Source: CAZZKF01 sp964654995
GTDB taxonomy: Bacteria; Pseudomonadota; Alphaproteobacteria; CAZZKF01
NCBI GenBank assembly: GCA_964654995.1
Contig: CAZZKF010000001.1
Span: 108,986-172,985, forward strand
Direction of reading: 5' to 3'
Length of the DNA: 64,000 nt
The first letter of the stretch is position 1; every line of letters starts with the position of its first letter. Below, one piece after another: positions 53,743 to 64,000 of this stretch. The notes under the pieces were generated by a model that worked only from the letters and a program-made list of their open reading frames with translations, had not been told where the DNA came from and did no database searches. Both the position numbers and the translations under genes were made by a program.

Positions 53743-55095
53743 ATGAACCCAAAACCAATCAGATCGTCGATTGCGGCAGCGATTGCCGGGGCCGTGATGC
53801 TGATGTTCGCAGGCATCCAGTCCGCCCAGGCGGTGCTCAAGGTCGATATCACTCGCGGCAACATCGACCCGCTGCCGATCGCGATCACGCCCTTGCTGGG
53901 GCCGCCCGAACAGGATCGGGCCCAGCGTATCGGCCAAGATATCGCCCAGGTGGTCACCGCCGATCTCGAGCGTTCCGGTCTGTTCCGCGCTATCGATCCG
54001 GCGGCCTTTATCGACCAGTTGAGCTACAGCCGTATCCGGCCGCGTTTCGGCGACTGGCGGGCGATCAATGCCCAGGCGCTGGTCACCGGCAAGGCGGCGC
54101 TGCGCCGCGATGGCCGGTTGCGGGTGGAGTTCCGGCTGTGGGACGTGTTCGCCGAGCAGCAGATGACCGGGCTGGCCTACACCTCGCGGGCCGACAACTG
54201 GCGCCGCATTGCCCATATCATCGCCGACGCGGTTTATGAGCGCCTGACCGGCGAAAGCGGCTACTTTGATACCCGCATCGTCTATATCGCCGAAAGCGGC
54301 CCCGGCAGACGCCGGATCAAGCGGCTGGCGATCATGGATCAGGACGGCGAGGCCATGCGGTTCCTGACCAACGGTGAGCATCTGGTGCTCACCCCGCGAT
54401 TTTCGCCGACCGCTCAGGAGATCACCTATCTTTCCTATTACGGCGGCAAGCCGCGGGTCTACATCTACAACATCGACACCGGCAAGCAGGAGGTGCTTGG
54501 CGATTTTCCGGGCATGACGTTTGCCCCGCGGTTTTCGTTCGACGGCAACAAGGTGGTCATGAGCATGGCCAAGAACGGCAATTCCGATCTCTACATCATG
54601 GATTTGCGAACCCGGAAGACACGCCGACTGACCACCCATCCGGCGATCGACACCTCGCCGTCGTTCTCGCCGGACGACCGCCAGATCGTGTTCAATTCCG
54701 ACCGCGGCGGCAGCCAGCAGCTCTATGTCATGTCGGCCGACGGGCGCGACGTCCACCGGATCAGTTTCGGCCGCGGCCGTTATGCCACGCCCGTATGGTC
54801 GCCACGCGGCGACCTGATCGCTTTCACCAAGATCTATCGCGGCCGCTTTCATATCGGCGTCATGCGCCCCGACGGCAGCGGCGAGCGGCTTTTGACCGAA
54901 AGCTTTCTCGATGAGGGGCCGACCTGGGCGCCCAACGGCCGGGTGCTGATGTTCTTCCGTCAGACCCCCTACGACCGGCAGGGGCGAGGCGGCAAAACCC
55001 GGCTTTGGTCGATCGATCTGACCGGATACAACGAACGCGAGATTCTGACGCCGGTCGATGCGTCGGACCCTGCGTGGTCGCCCTTGATCCAATAG
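53743..55095 (+). CDS. tolB: Tol-Pal system beta-propeller protein TolB
   Basis: 450 residues with the best start at ATG 53743, which opens a classical signal peptide (MNPKPIRSSIAAAIAGAVML, cleavage near AQA); in-frame ATGs at 53710 and 53728 would add 5-11 non-signal residues. N-terminal domain (PLPIAITPLLGP, DLERSGLFRAIDPAAFI) and a six-bladed propeller with repeated DSP/FSPD motifs (SPSFSPDDRQIVFNSDRGGS). Soluble in the periplasm, binds Pal and TolA. Confidence 0.95.
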   Translation: MNPKPIRSSIAAAIAGAVMLMFAGIQSAQAVLKVDITRGNIDPLPIAITPLLGPPEQDRAQRIGQDIAQVVTADLERSGLFRAIDPAAFIDQLSYSRIRPRFGDWRAINAQALVTGKAALRRDGRLRVEFRLWDVFAEQQMTGLAYTSRADNWRRIAHIIADAVYERLTGESGYFDTRIVYIAESGPGRRRIKRLAIMDQDGEAMRFLTNGEHLVLTPRFSPTAQEITYLSYYGGKPRVYIYNIDTGKQEVLGDFPGMTFAPRFSFDGNKVVMSMAKNGNSDLYIMDLRTRKTRRLTTHPAIDTSPSFSPDDRQIVFNSDRGGSQQLYVMSADGRDVHRISFGRGRYATPVWSPRGDLIAFTKIYRGRFHIGVMRPDGSGERLLTESFLDEGPTWAPNGRVLMFFRQTPYDRQGRGGKTRLWSIDLTGYNEREILTPVDASDPAWSPLIQ

Positions 55096-55244
55096 GATTA
55101 GCCCCTTATAGTTCCAACACAATACGGTTTGGGTTGGCTGGGGGCGCGACACGCGAAATTCCATTTTGAAGACAGCCCACCGATCCTCCTGTCCACCGCG
55201 CCGGTTCTGAAGCTCTATGCGCCTAATAGAGGGGAGTCGCCTTA

Positions 55245-55790
55245 ATGCTAGGTAAGTCATTCGGGGTTAAATACTTGACTGCGGCAGCTGTGCTTCTTTT
55301 GCTGGCTGCCTGCGCAGCACCCAAACCGGAGGTGACGGCTCCTCCCGCACCGGAGCCGGAACAGGCCGCACCTGAAATGCCGGCACAGCCGCGGCCCGAG
55401 GTGACCGCCGAACCGATCGAGCAGGGACCGGCACCCGGGACCCAGGAGGAATTGAACGCGACGATCGGGGATCGCGTGTTCTTTGCCTTCGACCGTTACG
55501 ATCTGTCGCCGGAAGCGCGCACGACCTTGCGGCGCCAGGCACAGTGGCTGCTGGATCACCCGAACGTGACGGTGACCATCGAAGGCCACGCCGATGAACG
55601 CGGAACCCGCGAATACAACCTGGCGCTGGGTGATCGGCGGGCGACGGCGGTAAAGAATTTCCTGGTGGCTCTTGGGGTCGATGCCTCGCGCATAACCACC
55701 ATCAGCTATGGCAAGGAACGGCCGGCGGTGCTGGGCTCCAACGAAGAGGCCTGGGCCAAGAACCGTCGTGCGGTGATGGTCGTCAACTAG
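55245..55790 (+). CDS. pal: peptidoglycan-associated lipoprotein Pal
   Basis: 181 residues. Lipobox LLAAC with Cys23, a proline-rich tether, and an OmpA-like domain (VFFAFDRYDLSPEA, TIEGHADERGTREYN, NRRAVMVVN) that binds diaminopimelate in the cell wall. Anchored in the outer membrane, it completes the Tol-Pal constriction machinery. 149 bp separate it from tolB, so it may have its own promoter; AGAGGGGAG lies before the ATG. Confidence 0.96.
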   Translation: MLGKSFGVKYLTAAAVLLLLAACAAPKPEVTAPPAPEPEQAAPEMPAQPRPEVTAEPIEQGPAPGTQEELNATIGDRVFFAFDRYDLSPEARTTLRRQAQWLLDHPNVTVTIEGHADERGTREYNLALGDRRATAVKNFLVALGVDASRITTISYGKERPAVLGSNEEAWAKNRRAVMVVN

Positions 55791-55836
55791 GCGTCCCGAC
55801 GGGTTTTCGTCGATCGATCACATGAGGAATGCCGGC

Positions 55837-55869
55837 GCCCCGGAGCTCCCCTTTTGGGGGCCCCGGGGC
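55837..55869 (+). other. strong GC hairpin between pal and cpoB
   Basis: GCCCCGG-AGCT-CCCC pairs with GGGG-GCC-CCGGGGC around TTTT, a long stem with a small internal mismatch. There is no T-run behind it, so it is not a standard terminator; it could stabilise the 3' end of pal mRNA or reduce read-through into cpoB. Confidence 0.5.
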
Positions 55870-55927
55870 GGCCTTCGCCGCAGCCGGGACAGGTGGCGGC
55901 GGCCGGCGCTATGACGGCAGCAGGATC

Positions 55928-56860
55928 ATGGCCAGGCGACATCTTTTCCTGACGGTGCTGATGGCTGCAAGCCTTGCGCTCGCTGCCTTTTCCCCGGTTC
56001 CGGCGGCGGCCGAGCGGCGCGGGTCCCTGTCGGCACGGGTGGCGGAGCTTGAGAAGGACCTGCAGGCGATCAAGCGCTATCTGGCGCGGGTCGATTTGCC
56101 CGAGCGACAGGGCGCGCCGGCCCAGGGCGAGGGCGGTGCGGCGGTTGGCGATGCCGACTATCGGGCGCAGATCGAAGTTCGATTGGGTGAGCTGGAACAG
56201 CAGTTGCGAACCCTCACCGGTCAGATGGAAGAGGCCTCGCACCGGATCGATCTGCTGAGCCGCCGGCTCGAGGCGGTCATCAAGGACGTCGAATTCCGTC
56301 TTGGCGAGCTGGAACGCGCGGCAGGAGCGGTTGCGGCAGCGCAAGCGGGAGCGCCGCCGGCACCCGAGGCCGGGAGCGAAACCGGGGCGGAAGGCGGCGC
56401 CGAGGGTGCGCCGACGGCTTCACAATCCCCGCCGGCTGCAGAGGCGCCACCGCCATCCGAACCGCCGCCGGCGATGTCGGATCAGGAACTCTACGATGAT
56501 GCCCGGGCCAAATTGCGCCGCGAGGATTACGCCGGGGCGGAGCGCGGCTTCAAGGCCTTGCTGGAGCGATTTCCCGACAGCACCCTGGTCCCCAACGCCC
56601 AGTATTGGCTGGGCGAAAGCTATTATGTGCGCGGCGACTATGAAAATGCCGCCCGCGCCTTCTTGAAGGGCTATCAGAATTATGGCGATAGCGAAAAAGG
56701 ACCGGCCAGCCTGCTCAAACTGGGTGTCAGCCTGTATGGCCTCGGCCAGAAGGATGACGCCTGCGCCGTCTATCGGCAGTTCCTGAGCCGCTATCCGGAT
56801 GCGGCGCCGACACTGATGAATCGCATCGAGGCCGAGCAGAAGCGGGCCGGCTGTTCGTAA
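55928..56860 (+). CDS. cpoB: Tol-Pal system protein CpoB (YbgF)
   Basis: 310 residues. Signal peptide (MARRHLFLTVLMAASLALAA), a coiled-coil trimer region (about 35-140, with SARVAELEKDLQAIKRYLARVD), a proline/alanine-rich linker and C-terminal TPR repeats (ELYDDARAKLRREDYAGAERGF, NAQYWLGESYYVRGDY). CpoB couples Tol-Pal to peptidoglycan synthesis by PBP1B in E. coli. The ATG at 55928 is the one that opens the signal peptide. Confidence 0.93.
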   Translation: MARRHLFLTVLMAASLALAAFSPVPAAAERRGSLSARVAELEKDLQAIKRYLARVDLPERQGAPAQGEGGAAVGDADYRAQIEVRLGELEQQLRTLTGQMEEASHRIDLLSRRLEAVIKDVEFRLGELERAAGAVAAAQAGAPPAPEAGSETGAEGGAEGAPTASQSPPAAEAPPPSEPPPAMSDQELYDDARAKLRREDYAGAERGFKALLERFPDSTLVPNAQYWLGESYYVRGDYENAARAFLKGYQNYGDSEKGPASLLKLGVSLYGLGQKDDACAVYRQFLSRYPDAAPTLMNRIEAEQKRAGCS

Positions 56861-56872
56861 CCGGGGACGGTC

Positions 56873-58279
56873 ATGTCAGGGCATTCGGGCAGGCCGGAGC
56901 GTGCCGCGCCGCTCGAAGCGCCGGAATTCGCGGCGCTGATGGCGGCGTGCGGGCCATGGCCGCCGGCGCCGCGTCTGGCAGTTGCGGTTTCCGGCGGGAC
57001 CGACAGCCTGGCGCTGGTGCTGCTGGCGCAGCGCTGGTTCCGCGACCAGGTCGGCGAGAGCCGGTCGGGCCGCTTTGTCGCCCTCACCGTCGATCATGGC
57101 CTGCGGGCCGAGTCGGCGGTCGAAGCCCTTCAGGTCGGGGCCTGGCTGGCCGCCCGCGACATCGAGCACCATGTGCTTACATGGCGCGGGAGCAAGCCGA
57201 CGTCGGACGTACAGGCAGCGGCGCGGCGCGCCCGCTACCGTCTGCTCGAAGGCTGGTGCCGGCGCCACCGCATCGATCATCTGCTGCTCGCCCACCATCT
57301 CGAGGATCAGGCCGAAACCTTTCTGCTGCGCCTGGCGCGGGGCAGCGGCATCGATGGTCTGGCCGCCATGGCGCGGCTGCGGGCTGGTCGTCCGATGATC
57401 GCCCGCCCGCTGCTCGATGTGCCCCGTGCTCGGTTGGCAGCGACCCTGCGGGCCTGGGACCAGGACTGGATTCGCGATCCCTCCAATGAGGACACGGCAT
57501 TCGCCCGGGTGCGCATGCGCCGGTTGATGCCGCATCTCGCCCGCGAAGGGTTGAGTGCAGTCCGTCTCGCCGCCACCGCCCGACACATGGCCCGGGCGCG
57601 GGCGGCTCTCGAGCATTATGCCGAAGAGCTGCTGGCGGCCTGTGCCAGCGCCGGTTCGGCCGGGTTCGTCCGGCTCGATCCGGCGCCGCTGGTGGCGGCC
57701 CCCGAAGAGATTGGCTTGCGGGCTCTGGCGGCGGTGCTGGGCGCGGTTGGCGGCGGCGACTATCGCCCGCGTCTGGTGCGGCTCGAGCGGCTTTACCGGG
57801 CGATCGCCGACGGCGATGTGCGGCGTGGCCGGACGCTTTCGGGCTGTCGGATTGTGCCCATGCCGCGCCGGCTTGCCCGCAGCAGTGGCGAGCTGCTGGT
57901 GGTGCGCGAGGCGGCGGCCGTGGCTGCCCCGCTGGCCCTTGGCCCGGGGCGCTCGCTGATCTGGGATGGGCGGTTCCGGGTGCGCCGCAGCCGGTCGTCC
58001 GCACCCGGCACGGCACCAAAAGCCTGGGTCCGGGCGCTGGGGCATACCGGCTGGCGCCAGATTGCCAGGGCCTGTGATTCCGAGCAACCGGCAGCCATCC
58101 CGGCGCCGGCGCGCGCGGTGCTGCCGGCGCTGTGCTCGGCCCGCGGCACCATCCTGGCGGTGCCGCATCTGGGATACCTTCGCCCCGGCTCTGAGCGCTG
58201 CTATGGCCGGTTCCGGGCCGATTTCCCCGCCGTCCCGTGGCCGCCGGCGGCGTCGGCCGCGACCGGTTCGACCGAATAG
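56873..58279 (+). CDS. tilS: tRNA(Ile)-lysidine synthase
   Basis: 468 residues. The N-type ATP pyrophosphatase loop VAVSGGTDSLALVLLA near residue 38 and the HHLEDQAETFLLRLARGSGIDGL segment define TilS, which converts cytidine 34 of tRNA-Ile2 to lysidine so that it reads AUA. The C-terminal part, less conserved, includes the substrate-binding domain. It lies 12 bp after cpoB and before ftsH, a common proteobacterial order. Essential gene in most bacteria. Confidence 0.93.
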   Translation: MSGHSGRPERAAPLEAPEFAALMAACGPWPPAPRLAVAVSGGTDSLALVLLAQRWFRDQVGESRSGRFVALTVDHGLRAESAVEALQVGAWLAARDIEHHVLTWRGSKPTSDVQAAARRARYRLLEGWCRRHRIDHLLLAHHLEDQAETFLLRLARGSGIDGLAAMARLRAGRPMIARPLLDVPRARLAATLRAWDQDWIRDPSNEDTAFARVRMRRLMPHLAREGLSAVRLAATARHMARARAALEHYAEELLAACASAGSAGFVRLDPAPLVAAPEEIGLRALAAVLGAVGGGDYRPRLVRLERLYRAIADGDVRRGRTLSGCRIVPMPRRLARSSGELLVVREAAAVAAPLALGPGRSLIWDGRFRVRRSRSSAPGTAPKAWVRALGHTGWRQIARACDSEQPAAIPAPARAVLPALCSARGTILAVPHLGYLRPGSERCYGRFRADFPAVPWPPAASAATGSTE

Positions 58280-58284
58280 TCGCG

Positions 58285-58315
58285 CTTGTAACCTTGCTGC
58301 CACGTCCTATCTCTA
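58285..58315 (+). promoter_or_regulatory. candidate RpoH (sigma32) heat-shock promoter of ftsH
   Basis: CTTGT at 58285-58289, a 16-bp spacer, then CCTATCTCTA at 58306-58315. This is very near the alphaproteobacterial RpoH form CTTGA-N16-18-CYTATNTNNG. FtsH is a heat-shock protease in many bacteria. A TATAAA at 58414-58419, closer to the gene, could be the -10 box of a second, housekeeping promoter. Confidence 0.55.
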
Positions 58316-58472
58316 GGATGTGGGCATATGTTGTTTGGGCTTCCTAGGGCATATTAACGCGGCGTTTTTTCCGGTAAACTACGCTTGTTCTGGTTTTCGG
58401 CGAGCCCTGACCGTATAAAGGCGCCCGGTTTGCCACCCCGCGTCACACACTGCATCAAGGAAAGGCACTTTC

Positions 58473-60419
<1,947 letters not shown>

Positions 60420-60474
60420 CGCCGCGGCCGGCTGCGCCGCGCCGCCGGGACAACGCTTGCAGTCCGTTCAGCCG

Positions 60475-61659
60475 ATGCGCGCTCACCCTCAACCGCCTCG
60501 CACTATCGCCGCGGACGCCCGTGTCTACCTGCGCCCCGTCGCCCTGGTGACCGGTGCCGAGGCCGAGGCGGCGCTGGCCGCCGGTCAGGCGTTGCCCCTG
60601 GCCGGGGTCGGCGGCTTCTGCGCCGCAGTGGTCTATGTACGCGCCGGCGCCGGCGGCCGGGCGCGGCGCTTTTGGGTGGCGGCCGGCGCGCTCGATGACT
60701 GGATTGACATGCTCCCGGCCCCTCATGGCGAAGGCTTGGTGCGAACGCTCGAGGCCCTTGCCATGCCGCGCGCCTTGCCGGCACCGCTGCCCCCGGAAAC
60801 GGGGAATCGCGGGCCGTGCGTCATGGGCATTGTCAATGTCACGCCTGACAGCTTTTCCGGCGATGGCCTCGGCGATGACGTGGCGGCCGCCGTGGCTTAC
60901 GGCGAACGGCTGATCGAAGACGGGGCGCGTGTGCTCGATATCGGCGGTGAGTCGACCCGGCCCGGCGCCCGCCCGGTCACGACTGAGCAGGAGCTCGACC
61001 GGGTGTTGCCGGTGATCGAAGGCCTGCGCAGTGCCGGCGTACCGATCTCGATCGATACCCGTCACGCGGCGGTTATGCGGGCGGCGCTCGACGCCGGCGC
61101 CGCCATCGTCAACGACGTCTCGGCCCTGGAACATGACGCGGACGCCATGGCGGTGGTCGCCGAGGCGCAGGTGCCGGTGGTGCTGATGCATGCGCGCGGC
61201 GAGCCGCAGACCATGCAGAAGAACCCCGTCTACGACGACGTATTGCTCGATGTGTATGATTATCTCGAGCGCCGCATCGAAGCCTGCGAACAGGCCGGGA
61301 TTGCGCGGGCGCGGATCATCATCGACCCCGGCATCGGCTTCGGCAAGACGGTCGCCCATAATCTTGCTCTGATCGAGGGGCTCGCCCTGTTTCACGGTCT
61401 CGGCTGCCCGGTTCTGCTTGGCGTTTCGCGCAAGAGCTTCATCGGCGCGCTGACCGGCGAAGGCGACCCTGGCGCGCGCGTTGCCGGCTCGCTGGCGGCC
61501 GCCCTGTCGGGCGCCGAGCGTGGGGTCGCGGTTCTTCGGGTCCACGATGTTGCCGAAACGGTACAGGCCCTGACCATCTGGCGGGCAACCAGATTTGCCG
61601 GCGAGGAAGGCTCGCAACCGCCGGCGGGATCGATTAAGTTACGATCTGTTAACCATTAG
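60475..61659 (+). CDS. folP: dihydropteroate synthase with long N-terminal extension
   Basis: 394 residues from the ATG at 60475; the catalytic TIM barrel covers only about residues 115-380 (VMGIVNVTPDSFSGDG, LDIGGESTRPGA, LGVSRKSFIGALTG). It joins p-aminobenzoate and dihydropterin pyrophosphate and is the sulfonamide target. The first 110 residues (YLRPVALVTGAEAEAALAAG) form a separate small domain of unknown role, seen also in other alphaproteobacterial DHPS as far as I know. The frame is open further upstream into ftsH, but no better start is visible. Confidence 0.92.
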   Translation: MRAHPQPPRTIAADARVYLRPVALVTGAEAEAALAAGQALPLAGVGGFCAAVVYVRAGAGGRARRFWVAAGALDDWIDMLPAPHGEGLVRTLEALAMPRALPAPLPPETGNRGPCVMGIVNVTPDSFSGDGLGDDVAAAVAYGERLIEDGARVLDIGGESTRPGARPVTTEQELDRVLPVIEGLRSAGVPISIDTRHAAVMRAALDAGAAIVNDVSALEHDADAMAVVAEAQVPVVLMHARGEPQTMQKNPVYDDVLLDVYDYLERRIEACEQAGIARARIIIDPGIGFGKTVAHNLALIEGLALFHGLGCPVLLGVSRKSFIGALTGEGDPGARVAGSLAAALSGAERGVAVLRVHDVAETVQALTIWRATRFAGEEGSQPPAGSIKLRSVNH

Positions 61660-61739
61660 CACGAGATGATGGCCCCCGCCGGGCGGCACACAGAACCCGG
61701 TCCATTCGGTCGTTTGCGTACAGGGGCGATTTGAGAACC

Positions 61740-63089
61740 ATGGGACGACGGTATTTCGGCACCGACGGCATTCGCGGGACCGCCAATAAGGACCCGATGA
61801 CCGCCGAGATCGCGCTGCGTGTCGGCATGGCTGCCGGGCGCCATTTCACCCGCGGCGAACATCGCCACCGGGTGGTGATCGGCAAGGACACGCGGCTCTC
61901 CGGCTACATGCTGGAACCTGCGCTCGTTGCCGGATTCGTGTCCGTCGGCATGGACGTCATCCTGGTCGGGCCGATGCCGACCCCGGCGGTGGCGATGCTG
62001 ACCCGCTCCTTGCGTGCCGACATGGGGGTGATGATCTCGGCCTCCCACAACCCCTATCAGGACAACGGCATCAAGCTGTTCGGTCCCGACGGCTACAAGC
62101 TCTCGGACGAGGTCGAGGCCGAGATCGAGGCCCGCATGGACAACGGCTATGCCGCCGATCTGGCGCCATCCGATGCCTTGGGCCGGGCGCAAAGACTGGA
62201 TGATGCCGAAGGCCGCTATATCGAATTTGCCAAGAACACCTTTCCCGGCCGGCGCACCCTCGAAGGGCTCAAGATCGTCGTCGATTGCGCCAACGGCGCG
62301 GCTTACAAGGTGGCACCGACCATCCTCTGGGAGCTTGGCGCCGAGGTGATCCCGATCGGGGTGTCGCCCGACGGCTTCAACATCAATGACGGTTGCGGCT
62401 CGACGGCCACCGAGCTCATGCGCAAGGAGGTCGTACGCCACGGCGCCGATCTCGGCATTGCCTTGGATGGCGATGCCGACCGGGTGCTGATTTCGGATGA
62501 GACCGGCGCCCTGATCGACGGCGATCAGCTTCTGGCGCTGACCGCCTGCTGCTGCCGCAAGGAAGGCCGCCTCAAGGGCGATCGTGTGGTGGCAACGGTG
62601 ATGTCCAACCTGGGGCTGGAACGCTACCTCAGCGGCATCGGCATCGGCCTCGATCGTACCGCCGTCGGTGACCGCTATGTCGTCGAGCACATGCGCGCTC
62701 ACGACCTCAACGTCGGCGGTGAGCAGTCGGGGCACATCATCCTGCGCGATTTTTCAACCACCGGCGACGGCATCATTGCCGCCCTGCAGATTCTCTCCGC
62801 GATCGTCGGGCGCGGCGAGCCGGCCTCCAGGGTTTGCCGGCTGTTCGAGCCGCTGCCGCAGCTCCTCAGAAACGTGCGGTTCGAGGGGAAGCCACCGCTT
62901 GACGACCCGCAGGTGCGCGAAGCCATCCGCGAGGGCGAGCACCGGCTGTCCGCTCACGGGCGTTTGCTGATTCGCAAGTCGGGGACCGAGCCGGTGATCC
63001 GGGTCATGGCCGAGGGTGACGACGAAGGCCTGGTGGCGGCGGTCGTCAACGATATCGTCACGGTGCTCGATCACGCCGGCGCCCGATGA
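61740..63089 (+). CDS. glmM: phosphoglucosamine mutase
   Basis: 449 residues. Active-site serine Ser102 in MISASHNPYQDNGIK, metal loop ALDGDADRVLI, sugar-binding GGEQSGHI and phosphate-binding RKSGTEPVIRVM. Interconverts glucosamine-6- and -1-phosphate for UDP-GlcNAc, hence for peptidoglycan and LPS. ATG 61740 gives the canonical N-terminus; a TTG three codons earlier is possible. Follows folP as in many bacteria and overlaps thiD by four bases. Confidence 0.96.
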   Translation: MGRRYFGTDGIRGTANKDPMTAEIALRVGMAAGRHFTRGEHRHRVVIGKDTRLSGYMLEPALVAGFVSVGMDVILVGPMPTPAVAMLTRSLRADMGVMISASHNPYQDNGIKLFGPDGYKLSDEVEAEIEARMDNGYAADLAPSDALGRAQRLDDAEGRYIEFAKNTFPGRRTLEGLKIVVDCANGAAYKVAPTILWELGAEVIPIGVSPDGFNINDGCGSTATELMRKEVVRHGADLGIALDGDADRVLISDETGALIDGDQLLALTACCCRKEGRLKGDRVVATVMSNLGLERYLSGIGIGLDRTAVGDRYVVEHMRAHDLNVGGEQSGHIILRDFSTTGDGIIAALQILSAIVGRGEPASRVCRLFEPLPQLLRNVRFEGKPPLDDPQVREAIREGEHRLSAHGRLLIRKSGTEPVIRVMAEGDDEGLVAAVVNDIVTVLDHAGAR

Positions 63090-63895
63090 CGCCCCGGGTC
63101 CTGATCGTTGCCGGCTCCGATTCCGGCGGCGGCGCCGGCATTCAGGCAGACATCAAGACAGTGACCACGCTGGGCGGCTATGCGGCAACAGCGATCACCG
63201 CGCTCACCGCCCAGAACACCCGCGGGATCGAGGCGACGCTGGATATTCCGGCCGATTTCGTCAAACGCCAGATGCAGGCGGTATTGGCTGATATCGGCGC
63301 CGACTGCATCAAGACCGGCATGCTGGTGGGCGCCGATACGGTGGCCGCAGTGGCCGACGTCTTGGATGAACAGGGGAAGGGCGTGCCCCTGGTCGTCGAT
63401 CCGGTATTGGCGGCCAGCGACGGCACGCCGCTGCTCAGCGACGCGGCGCGCGAGATCCTGGTCTCCCGGCTGTTGCCGCGTGCCACGGTGGCAACCCCCA
63501 ATCTCGCCGAGTCGGAGGCTCTGACCGGCAAGCCGGTTCACAGCATCGATGACATGATCGTGGCGGCCCGCGCCCTTGTCGCCGCCGGCGCGCGTGCCGT
63601 GGTGGTGACCGGCGGCCATCTGTCGGGCGATCAGGTTACCGATGTCCTGGTCGAGGGCAATGCGGTGACCCGGTTCACGGCGCCGCGGATCGACAGCGCG
63701 CAGACCCATGGGACCGGCTGTACCCTGGCCAGTGCGATCGCCGTCGGCCTGGCAACGGGTCTGACGGTCGAGGCCGCGGTCAACCGCGCGCGGCACTATG
63801 TGCGTGAGGCGATCCGCACCGCACCCCGCCTCGGCGCAGGGGCCGGGCCGCTCAACCATGCCCACACCGTGCGCCCATACGACGGTTCGTCCTGA
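63086..63895 (+). CDS. thiD: hydroxymethylpyrimidine/phosphomethylpyrimidine kinase
   Basis: 269 residues, ribokinase-like fold. VLIVAGSDSGGGAGIQADIKT at the N-terminus, DPVLAASDGTPLL, and the anion-hole DSAQTHGTGCTLASAIAVGLA near the C-terminus with the catalytic cysteine. It phosphorylates HMP twice for thiamine synthesis. ATGA overlap with glmM shows coupling. No TPP riboswitch is seen around it. Confidence 0.95.
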   Translation: MTPRVLIVAGSDSGGGAGIQADIKTVTTLGGYAATAITALTAQNTRGIEATLDIPADFVKRQMQAVLADIGADCIKTGMLVGADTVAAVADVLDEQGKGVPLVVDPVLAASDGTPLLSDAAREILVSRLLPRATVATPNLAESEALTGKPVHSIDDMIVAARALVAAGARAVVVTGGHLSGDQVTDVLVEGNAVTRFTAPRIDSAQTHGTGCTLASAIAVGLATGLTVEAAVNRARHYVREAIRTAPRLGAGAGPLNHAHTVRPYDGSS

Positions 63896-63984
63896 ACGCG
63901 ACAATTGGCCCGTTGACAAGCGGACAGCGCTCTAAGAGCGTATCAGGGTCATATGGAACCATTCTGCCGGAGGCATTTTTCGTC

Positions 63985-64000
63985 ATGACCAGGAAGGACC
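63985..64000 (+). CDS. possible start of a further gene, cut by the window end
   Basis: ATG ACC AGG AAG GAC (MTRKD) preceded by CCGGAGG at a spacing of about eleven bases. TTGACA at 63913-63918 and the perfect palindrome CGCTCT-A-AGAGCG at 63928-63940 lie upstream and may be its control region. Too short to identify. Confidence 0.35.

Overview
The window is GC-rich, double-stranded-dense bacterial DNA from an alphaproteobacterium, probably of a Rhodospirillales-like or related lineage. I base this on the gene orders tkt-gap-pgk-fba-thiE-efp-suhB, DUF4164-zapA-6S RNA-5-FCL-ymdB and yebC-ruvCAB-ybgC-tolQRAB-pal-cpoB-tilS-ftsH-folP-glmM-thiD, and on an RpoH-type promoter of the alphaproteobacterial form in front of ftsH. 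I cannot name the genus from sequence alone. A run of 100 N at 24464-24563 is an assembly gap, so the window is a scaffold of at least two contigs.

The left half (1-35 kb) is an accessory catabolic region centred on amines and amino acids. On the minus strand, 2.1-6.0 kb holds a tryptophan-tryptophylquinone (TTQ) amine dehydrogenase operon (mauB-mauE-mauD-mauA-like) followed by two small c-type cytochromes and a TonB-dependent receptor cut by the window start. Four GGAC-N4-GTCC-type repeats precede the operon and a TetR regulator lies just upstream. From 7.2 to 17.5 kb come a small membrane protein, a PYROXD2-like FAD oxidoreductase, a sodium-coupled NSS transporter and a complete histidine-to-glutamate pathway (hutF, hutI, hutG, hutH, hutU). 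From 17.8 to 25.2 kb are two tandem amidohydrolases (the second without its metal site), a TRAP transporter (dctPQM-like), an opine-dehydrogenase-like gene and a 3-hydroxyacyl-CoA-dehydrogenase-like gene; the last two are both broken by the N gap. From 25.2 to 29.3 kb, on the minus strand, is a second and chemically different amine dehydrogenase: the quinohemoprotein type (qhpA-qhpC-qhpB order, cysteine tryptophylquinone, CTQ) followed by an esterase. Rightward from 29.7 kb are a cytochrome P460-family protein, a glyoxalase I, an aldehyde dehydrogenase and a second TonB-dependent receptor, closed by a clear intrinsic terminator.

The logic of the left half is oxidative deamination in the periplasm. 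Two quinone-cofactor dehydrogenases would turn primary amines into aldehyde plus ammonia and pass electrons to c-type cytochromes; the cytosolic aldehyde dehydrogenase and glyoxalase would deal with aldehydes; hut, TRAP and opine-type genes would feed other nitrogenous compounds in. The most notable point is what is missing. The CTQ subunit keeps every cysteine, acid and tryptophan needed for its cross-links, but the radical SAM maturase gene qhpD, normally between qhpA and qhpC, is absent, as are other qhp accessory genes; the TTQ operon likewise has no mauG here.

The right half (35-64 kb) is ordinary core genome: a leftward Calvin/glycolysis-type operon (tkt, gap, pgk, fba) with thiE, efp and suhB; a rightward cell-division/folate block with 6S RNA; a chemoreceptor; Holliday-junction genes; the Tol-Pal envelope system; tilS; ftsH; folP; glmM; thiD; and the first codons of one more gene at the window edge.
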